A stretch of DNA of 64,000 nucleotides from an uncultured Sphaerochaeta sp. (GTDB lineage: Bacteria; Spirochaetota; Spirochaetia; Sphaerochaetales; Sphaerochaetaceae), in assembly GCF_963677315.1 (NCBI RefSeq), contig NZ_OY781939.1, positions 1,178,001 through 1,242,000 on the forward strand, given 5' to 3'. This document shows, piece after piece, positions 24,816-32,369 of this stretch. A model generated the notes under the pieces. That model saw only the letters and a program-made list of their open reading frames with translations, was not told where the DNA came from and searched no databases. Position 1 is the stretch's first letter; every line of letters begins with the position of its first letter. A program made the translations under genes and the position numbers.

Positions 24816-24844
24816 TTGATTATCGCCCGAAAACCTGTTATGTT
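24816..24844 (+). promoter_or_regulatory. tRNA-Cys promoter
   Basis: TTGATT (24816-24821) and TATGTT (24839-24844) are separated by 17 bases and lie about 20 bases before the tRNA. Confidence 0.5.
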
Positions 24845-24862
24845 CATCATGCAACGAGCATT

Positions 24863-24934
24863 GGTGCCATACCCAAGTGGTAAGGGAAAGGTCTGCAAAA
24901 CCTTGATGCATCGGTTCGAATCCGATTGGCACCT
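24863..24934 (+). tRNA. tRNA-Cys (anticodon GCA)
   Basis: A complete cloverleaf can be drawn. The acceptor stem GGTGCCA/TGGCACC ends in discriminator U73, as is standard for tRNA-Cys. The D-arm is CCC/GGG. The anticodon stem-loop is AAGGT-CTGCAAA-ACCTT, with GCA as anticodon. The T-arm is ATCGG-TTCGAAT-CCGAT. CCA is not encoded. It stands alone, with its own promoter and terminator. Confidence 0.97.
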
Positions 24935-24940
24935 CTCTGA

Positions 24941-24968
24941 CAGCCGCTGAACAATTCAGCGGCTGTTT
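24941..24968 (+). terminator. tRNA-Cys terminator
   Basis: CAGCCGCTGAA and TTCAGCGGCTG form a perfect 11-bp stem with a three-base loop, followed by TTT. It begins seven bases after the tRNA. Confidence 0.93.
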
Positions 24969-24970
24969 CT

Positions 24971-25415
24971 CTGTCTTGAGCTGCTTTCACAGCTTTTAGA
25001 CCCAGGTATCTCTCCTCATATAAAGAAAAATGAAAAGATCAATGCTAACCTCCACAGGATATAGGTTTCATGATCAGAGTAGGTACATACTACAAACTGT
25101 ATATTTTCTGGGTATTTACCCATAGAAAGCGCTAAATGACCAAATGCACTGGTTATTCCTGAATAAATATTCAAATCGACCAAATAAACCCCTCAATTCT
25201 TCCGACGTACTTATAACGTAAGTTGGGCATATACACCCCAATTAGCGCTTACCCAAGACCCCTACAAAAAGTGCAAACTGATGAAATACTGTCTTAACCA
25301 CACCCATTTGTCACAAGTTGGAATAAGATGGATATCTTTTAATTCTTTTTCATTTATGTAATTAAAAAATTATTAAAAAATTCTCATATTTTTTCAAACT
25401 TTTTTTAGTTTAGTA
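24971..25415 (+). other. AT-rich intergenic stretch after tRNA-Cys
   Basis: No credible ORF is visible. There is a TGGGTATTTACCCA palindrome near 25110. Very AT-rich DNA with A/T runs lies at 25320-25410, next to the promoter at 25416 and resembling an UP element. Confidence 0.5.
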
Positions 25416-25444
25416 TTGACATAAGTCTCCTTTATTATTAATAT
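25416..25444 (+). promoter_or_regulatory. Promoter of the first small secreted protein gene
   Basis: TTGACA (25416-25421), 17 bases, TAATAT (25439-25444). The -35 is embedded in TTGACATAAGTC, which is identical at the promoter of the related gene (30312). AT-rich tracts lie directly upstream. Confidence 0.75.
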
Positions 25445-25511
25445 ACAGACAAGCTTAGGGAAAAGAGCTAAACAACTTGCACAAGGGCAAGGCCCTTAAA
25501 GGAAGAATAAA
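25445..25511 (+). promoter_or_regulatory. 5' leader with hairpin before the first secreted protein gene
   Basis: The leader contains GCTTAGGGAAA, then ACTTGCAC (25475-25482), an AAGGGC-aag-GCCCTT hairpin (25483-25497) and the AAAGGA ribosome-binding site eight bases before the ATG. The same order and spacing appears at 30341-30404, with compensating changes in the stem. Confidence 0.6.
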
Positions 25512-26072
25512 ATGAAAAAGACTATTGCAATCTTATTGGTACTGGTAATCGGAATGGCTGGCGTGTTTGCGGCGAACAATAGCACCGCTGATTTAGAGTT
25601 GAAAACCACTGTGGCTGGTAAATACGGATTGAAAATTGCCACCAGAGCAGTTACAGGTGCTAATTTAGGTGCCAAGGTCACTGATTTTAACGATAATCTT
25701 ACAGGAGCATTGCTGGTAGGTGAAGTTCCATTTACAAATGAAGATCTTACAGAAACGCTCTATATGAACTATTTGTCCAATCAAAAGATTCAAGCAACGG
25801 TTACTACTGCAATGGACCCTATGGCATCTGAATCCGGTGCTGTAACCACTAAAATTGGCTATAGTGTTGCAATAAATGGTGGAGATACTGTAGAAGTTGG
25901 TTCAGATGATAGTGCTGTTTCCATTACATTCATCGACGAAGGTTCTATAGTTAATGGAATGCGCGTTGAAAGCAAAGAGTTTACTATTACGATGGATGAG
26001 GACGAGTGGTTGGCAGCTGCAGCCGCTACAGACTACACTACTACTTGGACTGTCACTTTAGCTACCATTTAG
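25512..26072 (+). CDS. Small secreted beta-rich protein (paralogue 1)
   Basis: This 186-residue protein has a clear Sec signal (MKKTIAILLVLVIGMAGVFA). The mature part is Thr/Val/Ala/Gly-rich, with no Cys and no membrane anchor. It looks all-beta and ends in an alternating strand (YTTTWTVTLATI), as in many fibrous or pilin-like subunits. No known family is assigned. It resembles the product of 30405 in length, signal peptide, organisation and C-terminal strand, though sequence identity is low. Shared promoter and leader architecture suggests common regulation and perhaps a common surface structure. Confidence 0.75.
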   Translation: MKKTIAILLVLVIGMAGVFAANNSTADLELKTTVAGKYGLKIATRAVTGANLGAKVTDFNDNLTGALLVGEVPFTNEDLTETLYMNYLSNQKIQATVTTAMDPMASESGAVTTKIGYSVAINGGDTVEVGSDDSAVSITFIDEGSIVNGMRVESKEFTITMDEDEWLAAAAATDYTTTWTVTLATI

Positions 26073-26097
26073 ATATAACAAAATTTTATAGTACAAA

Positions 26098-26130
26098 AAA
26101 TAGCTGGCCAAATGGTCGGCTATTTTTTAT
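26098..26130 (+). terminator. Terminator of the first secreted protein gene
   Basis: ATAGCTGGCC and GGTCGGCTAT pair across a short loop and are followed by TTTTTT. It begins 26 bases after the stop. Confidence 0.85.
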
Positions 26131-26733
26131 CAATTTTACGTACCTGGAAGAACTGTTATATTTCCCACACAGTTTGAGAGATGGATCTTGCGAGACTTGG
26201 TCGGTGCATATGGTTTCTAAAATCGGTCAGCGGTGCGCTGAAAAACAGCCACTGGGCGGAGCAAAACGGCCAGCTGAGAAAATCTTCTATACTTGGATTT
26301 CCACAGGAGTGGACAATCTATTTATAGGGGGTTGAGAGGTGCTCGATTACATCAAGATTCTCCGTACACTGTTTACTGATTTTACTGATCTGATTGATTA
26401 ACTTTACATTCTCAAGAGCACCGATATGAATAAATACAAGAAGAAACTCAAATTCTACTCTCGTATCCAGGTGCTGATTCTGAATAATGGTTACACTCTT
26501 CTTATTGAAAAAGCTGTTTGATTCTCATTTGGCCGGCTTAACCGCCGGCCGCTATTGAACGCTTTATGATCGTCTTTGGACGCACGCTTGGCCATTTTCT
26601 TACGCATTATGCAGTCGGAAAGTGTCTGCAGAATTATGTTCAGATCACGAGATGAAGAAGGAACCGGTACGGGTACCGGTTCGCAGGAAGAATAGTCACA
26701 TTTTCCTCAGAAAGCGGTGTTTTAAGCCTATGG
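26131..26733 (+). other. Non-coding or relic DNA upstream of the insertion sequence
   Basis: No gene of normal length is supported. Visible structure includes GGCCGGC-ttaacc-GCCGGCC (26531-26550), a 10-bp-arm palindrome GAACCGGTAC-gg-GTACCGGTTC (26661-26682), and GGTGCTC/GAGCACC repeats flanking 26338-26421. Two short ORFs (26339-26401 from GTG, 20 residues; 26426-26521, 31 residues) could be chance or relics of older mobile elements. Confidence 0.45.
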
Positions 26734-26765
26734 CATCTCAAATTCCCGTCTCAGTTATAACTAGG
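26734..26765 (+). repeat. Left terminal inverted repeat of the insertion sequence
   Basis: The outermost 17 bases match the right end exactly, and 11 of the next 15 match. Confidence 0.88.
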
Positions 26766-26811
26766 ATTTGAATAATTCTTTTAAATAGTTGCAGATAATG
26801 GCAGAAAGTAC

Positions 26812-28506
26812 GTGACAAAAGCATCAAACATAGATATAATTGTATCTATGATAGATGCCAATGCAAAACCGATGAAAATCATCCGTGTCACCAACAAGAA
26901 GAACGGTGTCACCTACCTCTACGAGGACCAGGCCTTCTGGAACAGCGAGAAGAAGCGCGGCGAGCACAAGCGCAAGTGTATCGGCCGCCTCGGGCCGGAT
27001 GGAAGCGAGATATACAACGATTTCTACCTGGCCAGGGAGGAAGCCGTCAAGGCCGAGAATCCGCTTGTCTCGAAAACCACCCTGATGGGACAGAACCTCA
27101 TCCTGGACAAGGTGGTCAAGGACGTCGGCATCAAGGGGGTACTCAAGGAAGCATTCGGAAGCGATGACGCCGATGCCATCCTCCAGCTTGCAAGGTACAG
27201 CGTCTGCGAGGGCAAGGCCCTCAGCAGAGCCGAGGATTGGCTGAATGACCGTGGGTTCAACGGCAGCGCACTGTGTTCGCAGCGCATCAGCGAGTTGCTT
27301 GCCTCTTTATCCGACGACAGGCGCAACACCTTCTTCAAGCTTTGGATCAACAAGCAGGCGAAGAAAAAGGCACTGCTGTTCGATATCACCAGCATATCCT
27401 CATATGGAAAGAACAACACCTATGTGGAACGAGGGTACAACCGAGATCACGAGAACCTGAGACAAATAAATCTAGGCCTTCTCAGTGCTCACTCGTCGAA
27501 CGTCCCTCTCTGGTATTCGGAGCTGCCCGGAAGCATGGCGGACTCCATCGTCCTCGACCATGTGCTGGGCAGCCTGGAAAAGCTCGATGTGAAGGACATC
27601 AACCTGGTGGGGGACCGGGGGTTCTCCAGCGAGGCGAACCTCAGGAACATAGCAGGGAAGGGGCAGAAGTTCACCATCCCCGTACCATCCAGCCTCAAGT
27701 GGCAGAAGGAATTGATCGACAAGGTCAGGGACTCAATCCGGAGACCCGCCAACATCATCCGCAAACCCGAGGACGACAAGTCCTACATCTATGGCGTCAC
27801 CGACTACAAGACTGAGTCCTACGGCAGGACCTGGAGGCATGTCTACTTCGACCCCGTCAGGAAGGAGCAGGACATCGCATCGCTGATGCTCAAGCTGAGA
27901 AAGTGCGAGGAGGAGCTTGCAAGCGGGGATACCTTCGAGAAGCACAAGAACCTGTACGACACCTACTTCACCGTCAAGGAAACCCCCAAGAGGGGAAGGA
28001 AAGTCAGCCTGAACGAACAGGCCGTCAATGCCTACATCAACGGCTACAGCGGGTTCTGGATCATCCTCACCAATGCGGAGAAGGATGCATCAAAGGCCCT
28101 GGGGCACTACAATCGCAGGGGCGACATCGAGTTCCACTTCGATGACATGAAGAACCTGTTGGACTGCAACAGGCTCAATGTCCATGGTGAGAAAACCATG
28201 AAAGGGAGGCTGTTCGTCAACTTCATCACCCTCATCCTGCTCAATGAGCTGAGAAGCAAGGTCTCGGCCATCAAGCCCAGGGACAGGAAGTACTGGGATC
28301 TGAAGGACATGTTGAACAAGGTGGCAACCTATTCCAGAATCCACTTCACCGGCACCTACAAGGACCTGTGGACGGTGCCGACCAAGGCACAGAGGCTGGT
28401 CTTCGACCTCCTGAAGATAGAGTACCATTGGAAGGGAGAGACAATGAATGTCGAGGAGCTCAACAAGGCTATAGATGATGATGAACAGGAAGACGAGGAG
28501 ACCTAG
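26812..28506 (+). CDS. IS4-superfamily (IS1634-like) transposase
   Basis: This 564-residue transposase has a likely DDE triad: Asp in LFDITSISSYG, Asp in LVGDRGFSSE and Glu in GDIEFHFDDMKN. The RGYNRDHENLRQINLGLL and PLWYSELPGSMAD blocks are typical of IS1634-like elements. The ORF is open from a GTG at 26812. Met13 (26848) or Met21 (26872, MKIIRVTNKK) may be the true start; none has a strong ribosome-binding site. An Asp/Glu-rich tail ends the protein. Codon use and GC differ from neighbouring genes, consistent with transfer. Confidence 0.92.
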   Translation: MTKASNIDIIVSMIDANAKPMKIIRVTNKKNGVTYLYEDQAFWNSEKKRGEHKRKCIGRLGPDGSEIYNDFYLAREEAVKAENPLVSKTTLMGQNLILDKVVKDVGIKGVLKEAFGSDDADAILQLARYSVCEGKALSRAEDWLNDRGFNGSALCSQRISELLASLSDDRRNTFFKLWINKQAKKKALLFDITSISSYGKNNTYVERGYNRDHENLRQINLGLLSAHSSNVPLWYSELPGSMADSIVLDHVLGSLEKLDVKDINLVGDRGFSSEANLRNIAGKGQKFTIPVPSSLKWQKELIDKVRDSIRRPANIIRKPEDDKSYIYGVTDYKTESYGRTWRHVYFDPVRKEQDIASLMLKLRKCEEELASGDTFEKHKNLYDTYFTVKETPKRGRKVSLNEQAVNAYINGYSGFWIILTNAEKDASKALGHYNRRGDIEFHFDDMKNLLDCNRLNVHGEKTMKGRLFVNFITLILLNELRSKVSAIKPRDRKYWDLKDMLNKVATYSRIHFTGTYKDLWTVPTKAQRLVFDLLKIEYHWKGETMNVEELNKAIDDDEQEDEET

Positions 28507-28533
28507 ATATAATTAGGACGGGAATTTGAGATG
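28502..28533 (-). repeat. Right terminal inverted repeat of the insertion sequence
   Basis: This segment is the inverted counterpart of 26734-26765 and overlaps the last codons of the transposase. Confidence 0.88.
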
Positions 28534-28944
28534 GAATCGTGAATTGGCGATTCCGGGTTCCAGGCAAGATTGTCACAGAATCCACAGCGGCCAGAATCGG
28601 ATCTGTCTTAACTAGCTTTTGTTTCATTAGAGACTAGGGTCTATAGTGAGGACTTTCACCAGATAAGCAATATACTTTTCAAAATGGTTCACTCGATCTT
28701 CTTTGGATACGCTTAGACTTTTCTGACGATTAGCCCACCTCATGCAATGGGAGATCACAACATCAATATAGCAATCTACCAATTGTAACAATGCTATAAG
28801 AAAGAATATCGATTCGCTGCTATGCCTTCTGATAAATACATTGCATTAGGCTTCCCAGTGACGTTCAGTCTTCTATTTTGGTGATGATTTCCTTGAATCA
28901 ATCCAAAGAGAAGAATCACTGTATTTATATCCCTCTCTCTCAAA
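28534..28944. other. Flank of the insertion sequence without an intact gene
   Basis: No full-length gene can be supported. GGAATCG/CGATTCC inverted arms straddle the IS end. A 72-codon open frame on the minus strand (28627-28845) is listed separately. Confidence 0.45.
28627..28845 (-). pseudogene. Possible gene remnant, minus strand
   Basis: A 72-codon frame without a good start codon encodes a hydrophobic segment (SIFFLIALLQLVDCYIDVVIS) followed by a charged helical stretch, and ends with TAA. It may be the 3' remnant of a gene disrupted before the IS arrived, or chance. I recognise no family. Confidence 0.15.
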
Positions 28945-28969
28945 CAGCCTCCCCTATTCAGGGAGGCTG
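28945..28969 (-). terminator. Terminator downstream of the AraC/GyrI-like gene
   Basis: CAGCCTCCC and GGGAGGCTG form a 9-bp stem with a seven-base loop, 29 bases past the stop at 28998. On the minus strand it is followed by a weak T-tract. Confidence 0.65.
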
Positions 28970-28997
28970 CAATACATTATAAGGCTTACCTTATCTC

Positions 28998-29885
28998 TCA
29001 AATCCTCTTACATGGCCTTGCTTCTATATATCCTCGATACCCCAATGGCTCCATCTGGAACCTGGGACCATCTTCGTCTGCCCAGGCAAATCCGTAGAAT
29101 GTTGGATCATACTTCTTCATCACATCCCACAGTCCTGCTATTGCTTCCTCATAGTCCTCATCCTCGAACGGAGGACCCTGGAATATCATCATCTGGCATG
29201 CAGGCAGATCAATCAGATCGTACCCCTTGGGAACAGTTCCAGCAAAGTCTTTGGGAACCTCTACCCCCTGCATGTATTCACCAGTTCCGATTCTTCTCAA
29301 CTTCTCAGGCATCCACATCCCTACCGGTTCGTAGAGTGCTTCCTTGATTGAACTCAGTACCTCCCAAACATCACAACCAACTTCTTCACAATAGGAAAAG
29401 TAATCAGTTGCCTTTTGCGAGCTCTTCACAATAGCTTTTCGCTCCGGTCGATCCACCACTTGTACGAATACTGTCTTCATAGTCTCATCTCCTTCAGAAT
29501 CTTGTTTAGGAGTTGTTGTGTGACGTGCAGCTCTATTCGTGACAAACTCATTCCAGTGCTGCCTGAACTCATGGGGGTTCATTCCAAACTGTTTTGAGAA
29601 TGCACGGGTGAAGCCTTCATGCGAATCAAACACAAAATCAAACGCCACATCCACTACCTTCTGTTCTGGCTTCTCCAATCTTCTTGCGGCTTCACTCAAA
29701 CGTCGGTGCCTCAAGTAGGTGAATGGAGCCATACCAGTAGCCTCCTTGAACATTCGCGCGCTATGCCAGGGGGAATACTGGGCAGCCTGTGCCAGTTGAT
29801 GTAGTGTGATCGGTATGCTTAGATGCTCATCAATAAACTCCAGCATCCTTTGGACCGCTTCTTTGTGTTCTTCTCTCATAGTCAC
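28998..29885 (-). CDS. AraC-family regulator with GyrI-like effector domain
   Basis: This 295-residue regulator begins with a short lead and the AraC double HTH (residues about 9-106: LHQLAQAAQYSPWHSARMF, VDVAFDFVFDSHEGFTRAF, FGMNPHEFRQHW). A GyrI/SOUL-like small-molecule binding domain follows at about 140-290 (YEPVGMWMPEKLR, GTVPKGYDLIDLP). Proteins with this fusion sense hydrophobic or cationic compounds, like Rob and SoxS relatives. It stands alone in the gap upstream of the second secreted protein gene. Confidence 0.92.
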   Translation of the reverse strand: MTMREEHKEAVQRMLEFIDEHLSIPITLHQLAQAAQYSPWHSARMFKEATGMAPFTYLRHRRLSEAARRLEKPEQKVVDVAFDFVFDSHEGFTRAFSKQFGMNPHEFRQHWNEFVTNRAARHTTTPKQDSEGDETMKTVFVQVVDRPERKAIVKSSQKATDYFSYCEEVGCDVWEVLSSIKEALYEPVGMWMPEKLRRIGTGEYMQGVEVPKDFAGTVPKGYDLIDLPACQMMIFQGPPFEDEDYEEAIAGLWDVMKKYDPTFYGFAWADEDGPRFQMEPLGYRGYIEARPCKRI

Positions 29886-30311
29886 CTTACAACTCCATTG
29901 ACTGTACTCTAGCTGAGAAACAAAACTTGAGCTTGACCGTCCTTGCTCAGTTTCAGATTATAGGATAATTCCACTTGTATTAGAATTATTATTCGATCTA
30001 CATACAACCACTTCTACAAACTTCTACCCATATTTAATGAGATATTGTCACAATCAGTATAGATTATCAGTAAACCAGCTTATATTTCGCCTACTTATGT
30101 CATAGTTTGTACATTACACAGAAATTTTCTGACACTATACGTATAGCTATTGTAATACATACACATATAGCAAACTTTAATTGCTATAAGTTGACATAAG
30201 TTTATCTTACGTTAAGAATTTTTTATTCTTTTATATTATAACAACTTACACATATTATTGTAATATTTTCTATTACAATGCTCAGTATTTTCAAAAAACT
30301 AATCACACCTG
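29886..30311 (+). other. AT-rich intergenic region with repeated TGACATAAGT motifs
   Basis: No gene is visible. TGACATAAGT occurs at 30192 on the plus strand and at 30093-30102 on the minus strand (as ACTTATGTCA), in addition to the promoter copy at 30313. The DNA is very AT-rich. Confidence 0.55.
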
Positions 30312-30340
30312 TTGACATAAGTCCACAGAATTACTATTAT
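30312..30340 (+). promoter_or_regulatory. Promoter of the second small secreted protein gene
   Basis: TTGACA (30312-30317), 17 bases, TATTAT (30335-30340). The -35 is embedded in TTGACATAAGTC, as at 25416. Confidence 0.75.
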
Positions 30341-30404
30341 ATGAATGTGCTTGGGAAAGCATAGATAACTTGCACTGGAGCGTAGCTCCTAAAGGATGTT
30401 TAAA
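30341..30404 (+). promoter_or_regulatory. 5' leader with hairpin before the second secreted protein gene
   Basis: The leader has GCTTGGGAAAGC, then ACTTGCAC (30368-30375), a GGAGC-gta-GCTCC hairpin (30377-30389) and AAAGGA eight bases before ATG 30405. The interval from ACTTGCAC to AAAGGA is 15 bases in both leaders, and two stem pairs change in a compensating way. Confidence 0.6.
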
Positions 30405-30962
30405 ATGAAGAAGAATATTATTGCAACTTTGTTGGTACTGATTATTTCAATGGTGGGTGTTCTCGCTGTAGCTGGTGGAGCTACATCTTCATTTGATGTA
30501 TCCACACAGGTTACTGGCTTGAACTATCTTGCTATCACTGAAACTGAGTTCTCCGGGACCACTATGAACGATTGGAACAGCCATAACGGGACTCAGATCA
30601 CCTCTCCTGTCCCTCTTAACACGGGAACAGCTACTGAGGTTGCTTTCTTGAACGTAATCAACAACAAGCGCGATGGAGTATCAGTATACATCAAGGCTGA
30701 TAAGATGGGATCTGTTGCAAACTCTGCAACCAATACCTACCTGATAGACTACACCGCAACAGTAAATAGTGTTGATTATAATACTGCTTCAGAAACCGTG
30801 GGATCATTTAAAGAGATTATTACCACCACAGAATCAGCTGCTACTACTTCACTGTTTATGGAAAGTTATGGGATTACTATCGATATACTTGATACTGATC
30901 TTGATAACGCACCTCAGGACACGTACTCCGGTACCATTACTTTTAACTTCACTGGCGCTTAA
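30405..30962 (+). CDS. Small secreted beta-rich protein (paralogue 2)
   Basis: This 185-residue protein has a Sec signal (MKKNIIATLLVLIISMVGVLAV). The mature part is Thr/Ser/Asn/Gly-rich without Cys and ends in a beta strand (YSGTITFNFTGA) of the type seen in fibre subunits. I chose ATG 30405 because it lies eight bases after AAAGGA, exactly as in the paralogue; the ATG at 30396 overlaps that site. No family is recognised. Shared features with the product of 25512 point to a common role at the cell surface or in the periplasm. Confidence 0.78.
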   Translation: MKKNIIATLLVLIISMVGVLAVAGGATSSFDVSTQVTGLNYLAITETEFSGTTMNDWNSHNGTQITSPVPLNTGTATEVAFLNVINNKRDGVSVYIKADKMGSVANSATNTYLIDYTATVNSVDYNTASETVGSFKEIITTTESAATTSLFMESYGITIDILDTDLDNAPQDTYSGTITFNFTGA

Positions 30963-30990
30963 TATTAGATCAATACAAACTTGTCTGTCC

Positions 30991-31020
30991 AAGACCACCC
31001 TTTCGCCGGGGTGGTCTTCT
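30991..31020 (+). terminator. Bidirectional terminator between the second secreted protein gene and the mutarotase-like gene
   Basis: AAGACCACCC pairs with GGGTGGTCTT across an eight-base loop, with short T-rich and A-rich flanks. It lies 28 bases after the stop at 30962 and just past the convergent stop at 31022. Confidence 0.85.
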
Positions 31021-31021
31021 T

Positions 31022-32266
31022 TCAGTCTGCGGACATGATGCGTTTTGCCAAGGTCTTGATGCAGTGGAATACCGAATCAGCTGGGATGAATGCGTAACTC
31101 TTCGTGCGTTTGAGGAGAATACCCTCCACCACCTGTTCTACCGTATAGAAATTACCGCCGATGCGATTATTGTCATAAGGAGCAAAGGCTGTCGCGTAGT
31201 AAAGTGATCGTGTCTCTCCTGCCCTTACAGTGACGGTAGTATCAGCATCAAACAAGGTATCAGAAGCAGAAGCTTCCTTGGTTCCAGTATAGAACTTGTT
31301 TGTCCCTGATCCACAGTTGAGAGAGTACTGCTGGCTCATCCCACCAGGATAGAGCGTCCAGGGTGTCTCCGTACGCCCACCATAGTCAAAGAGGAAGTTG
31401 TTGAAGTTCAGACCGATCTCCCCTTCTCCCAAGGCCTGTGGACCGGGGAAGAAAGTGAAATATACCATCTGTTGCCTTGGGTTGATCACACTCGACCAAC
31501 CAAGGTTGCTGAGCCTTGGAATGGCTCCGCTGATAAAGTCAGTCTTCCCGATGGGAGGAGAAACCTCTGTAAGATCGACCGTCCCACCTTGCTTGAGAGG
31601 CGCCTTCCTCCAGTCATCAAACTGGACGTTGGGCTGCAAGCGGGAAGCAATCCCAGGAGGAGACTCCTCTGGTCCTGTCCGCCAACTCTGTGCGCTGGCA
31701 TTAAGCACACAGCCAGACTCGAGAAAGGGAGAACCAATCTCATTATTCCAAGCAGTGTTGGCAAGCATGTCCTCACTGCCATTGTTGGTGATAAAGACCG
31801 CCGTATAGTGCACAGGATGATTCGGGAGCAACATATCAATCTTCCGTACATGGTAGTGCTCTTTCCTGTTTCGTACCATGCTCATGAGCCAGACCCCACC
31901 AAACTCTGGATCGGTACCGTATCGCTCTACCATCCAGTAGGAAGAAGAGGTAAACCCACTCTGATCTTGTGCCCCCTGGACTGCATCATATGCAGGACCA
32001 TAGTTGGGAAAGCTGAAGTAGGAACCAGCCTTCTGGTAGAGATAGGGGCTGGTCTTCCAGAACTCAGCATTCTCATCACTGAATACAGAGGTGCCCGTTC
32101 CACGGTAATACGGAACCAGATGGGCATTTATCCGTCCTCCTTGGGACAAGAGCGCACTCAGCTCAAGCACCATACCACCCTGATCTTCCAACACCACCTG
32201 AATCAGGTCATTGGTCAGCACAGTGGCATTCCTGCTCTCCCATAATCTCAGACGACGGATATCCAT
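31022..32266 (-). CDS. Galactose-mutarotase-like carbohydrate-binding-fold protein
   Basis: This 414-residue protein resembles the aldose-1-epimerase/DUF4432-type beta-sandwich superfamily: early TVLTNDLIQVVLEDQGGMVLELSAL, mid AVFITNNGSEDMLANTAWNNEIGSP, then NPRQQMVYFTFFPGPQ. I chose ATG 32266, preceded by AGGAG; the ORF start at 32293 is a GTG without a site. No signal peptide. It is divergent from the GH36 gene with 103 bases between, so co-regulation and an accessory sugar-processing role are plausible. The reaction is not established. Confidence 0.7.
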   Translation of the reverse strand: MDIRRLRLWESRNATVLTNDLIQVVLEDQGGMVLELSALLSQGGRINAHLVPYYRGTGTSVFSDENAEFWKTSPYLYQKAGSYFSFPNYGPAYDAVQGAQDQSGFTSSSYWMVERYGTDPEFGGVWLMSMVRNRKEHYHVRKIDMLLPNHPVHYTAVFITNNGSEDMLANTAWNNEIGSPFLESGCVLNASAQSWRTGPEESPPGIASRLQPNVQFDDWRKAPLKQGGTVDLTEVSPPIGKTDFISGAIPRLSNLGWSSVINPRQQMVYFTFFPGPQALGEGEIGLNFNNFLFDYGGRTETPWTLYPGGMSQQYSLNCGSGTNKFYTGTKEASASDTLFDADTTVTVRAGETRSLYYATAFAPYDNNRIGGNFYTVEQVVEGILLKRTKSYAFIPADSVFHCIKTLAKRIMSAD

Positions 32267-32369
32267 TCCCACTTCTCCTCTTAAAAGCGACACAACATGG
32301 TGTTAAAAACAGCCTAATGACAGTATACTGGTAGCATAGACTGTTTCCAAGTTCAAGGAGTGCCGTTCC

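Larger units (their letters stand above)
26734..28533 (+). mobile_element. Insertion sequence with a DDE transposase (IS4/IS1634-like)
   Basis: The 1.8 kb unit has imperfect 32-bp terminal inverted repeats (17 of the outermost 17 bases identical: CATCTCAAATTCCCGTC) around one long transposase gene. The coding part is clearly GC-richer than the AT-rich flanks, which fits recent acquisition. No obvious target-site duplication is seen. The element looks intact. Confidence 0.9.

Noticed and set aside
26006..26335. 109-residue plus-strand ORF across the end of the first secreted gene
   Set aside because: It overlaps the secreted gene and its terminator, has low-complexity composition and no plausible start signal.
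26734..28533. Target-site duplication of the insertion sequence
   Set aside because: The bases flanking the outer ends (GCCTATGG on the left and GAATCGTG on the right) do not match, so none is claimed.
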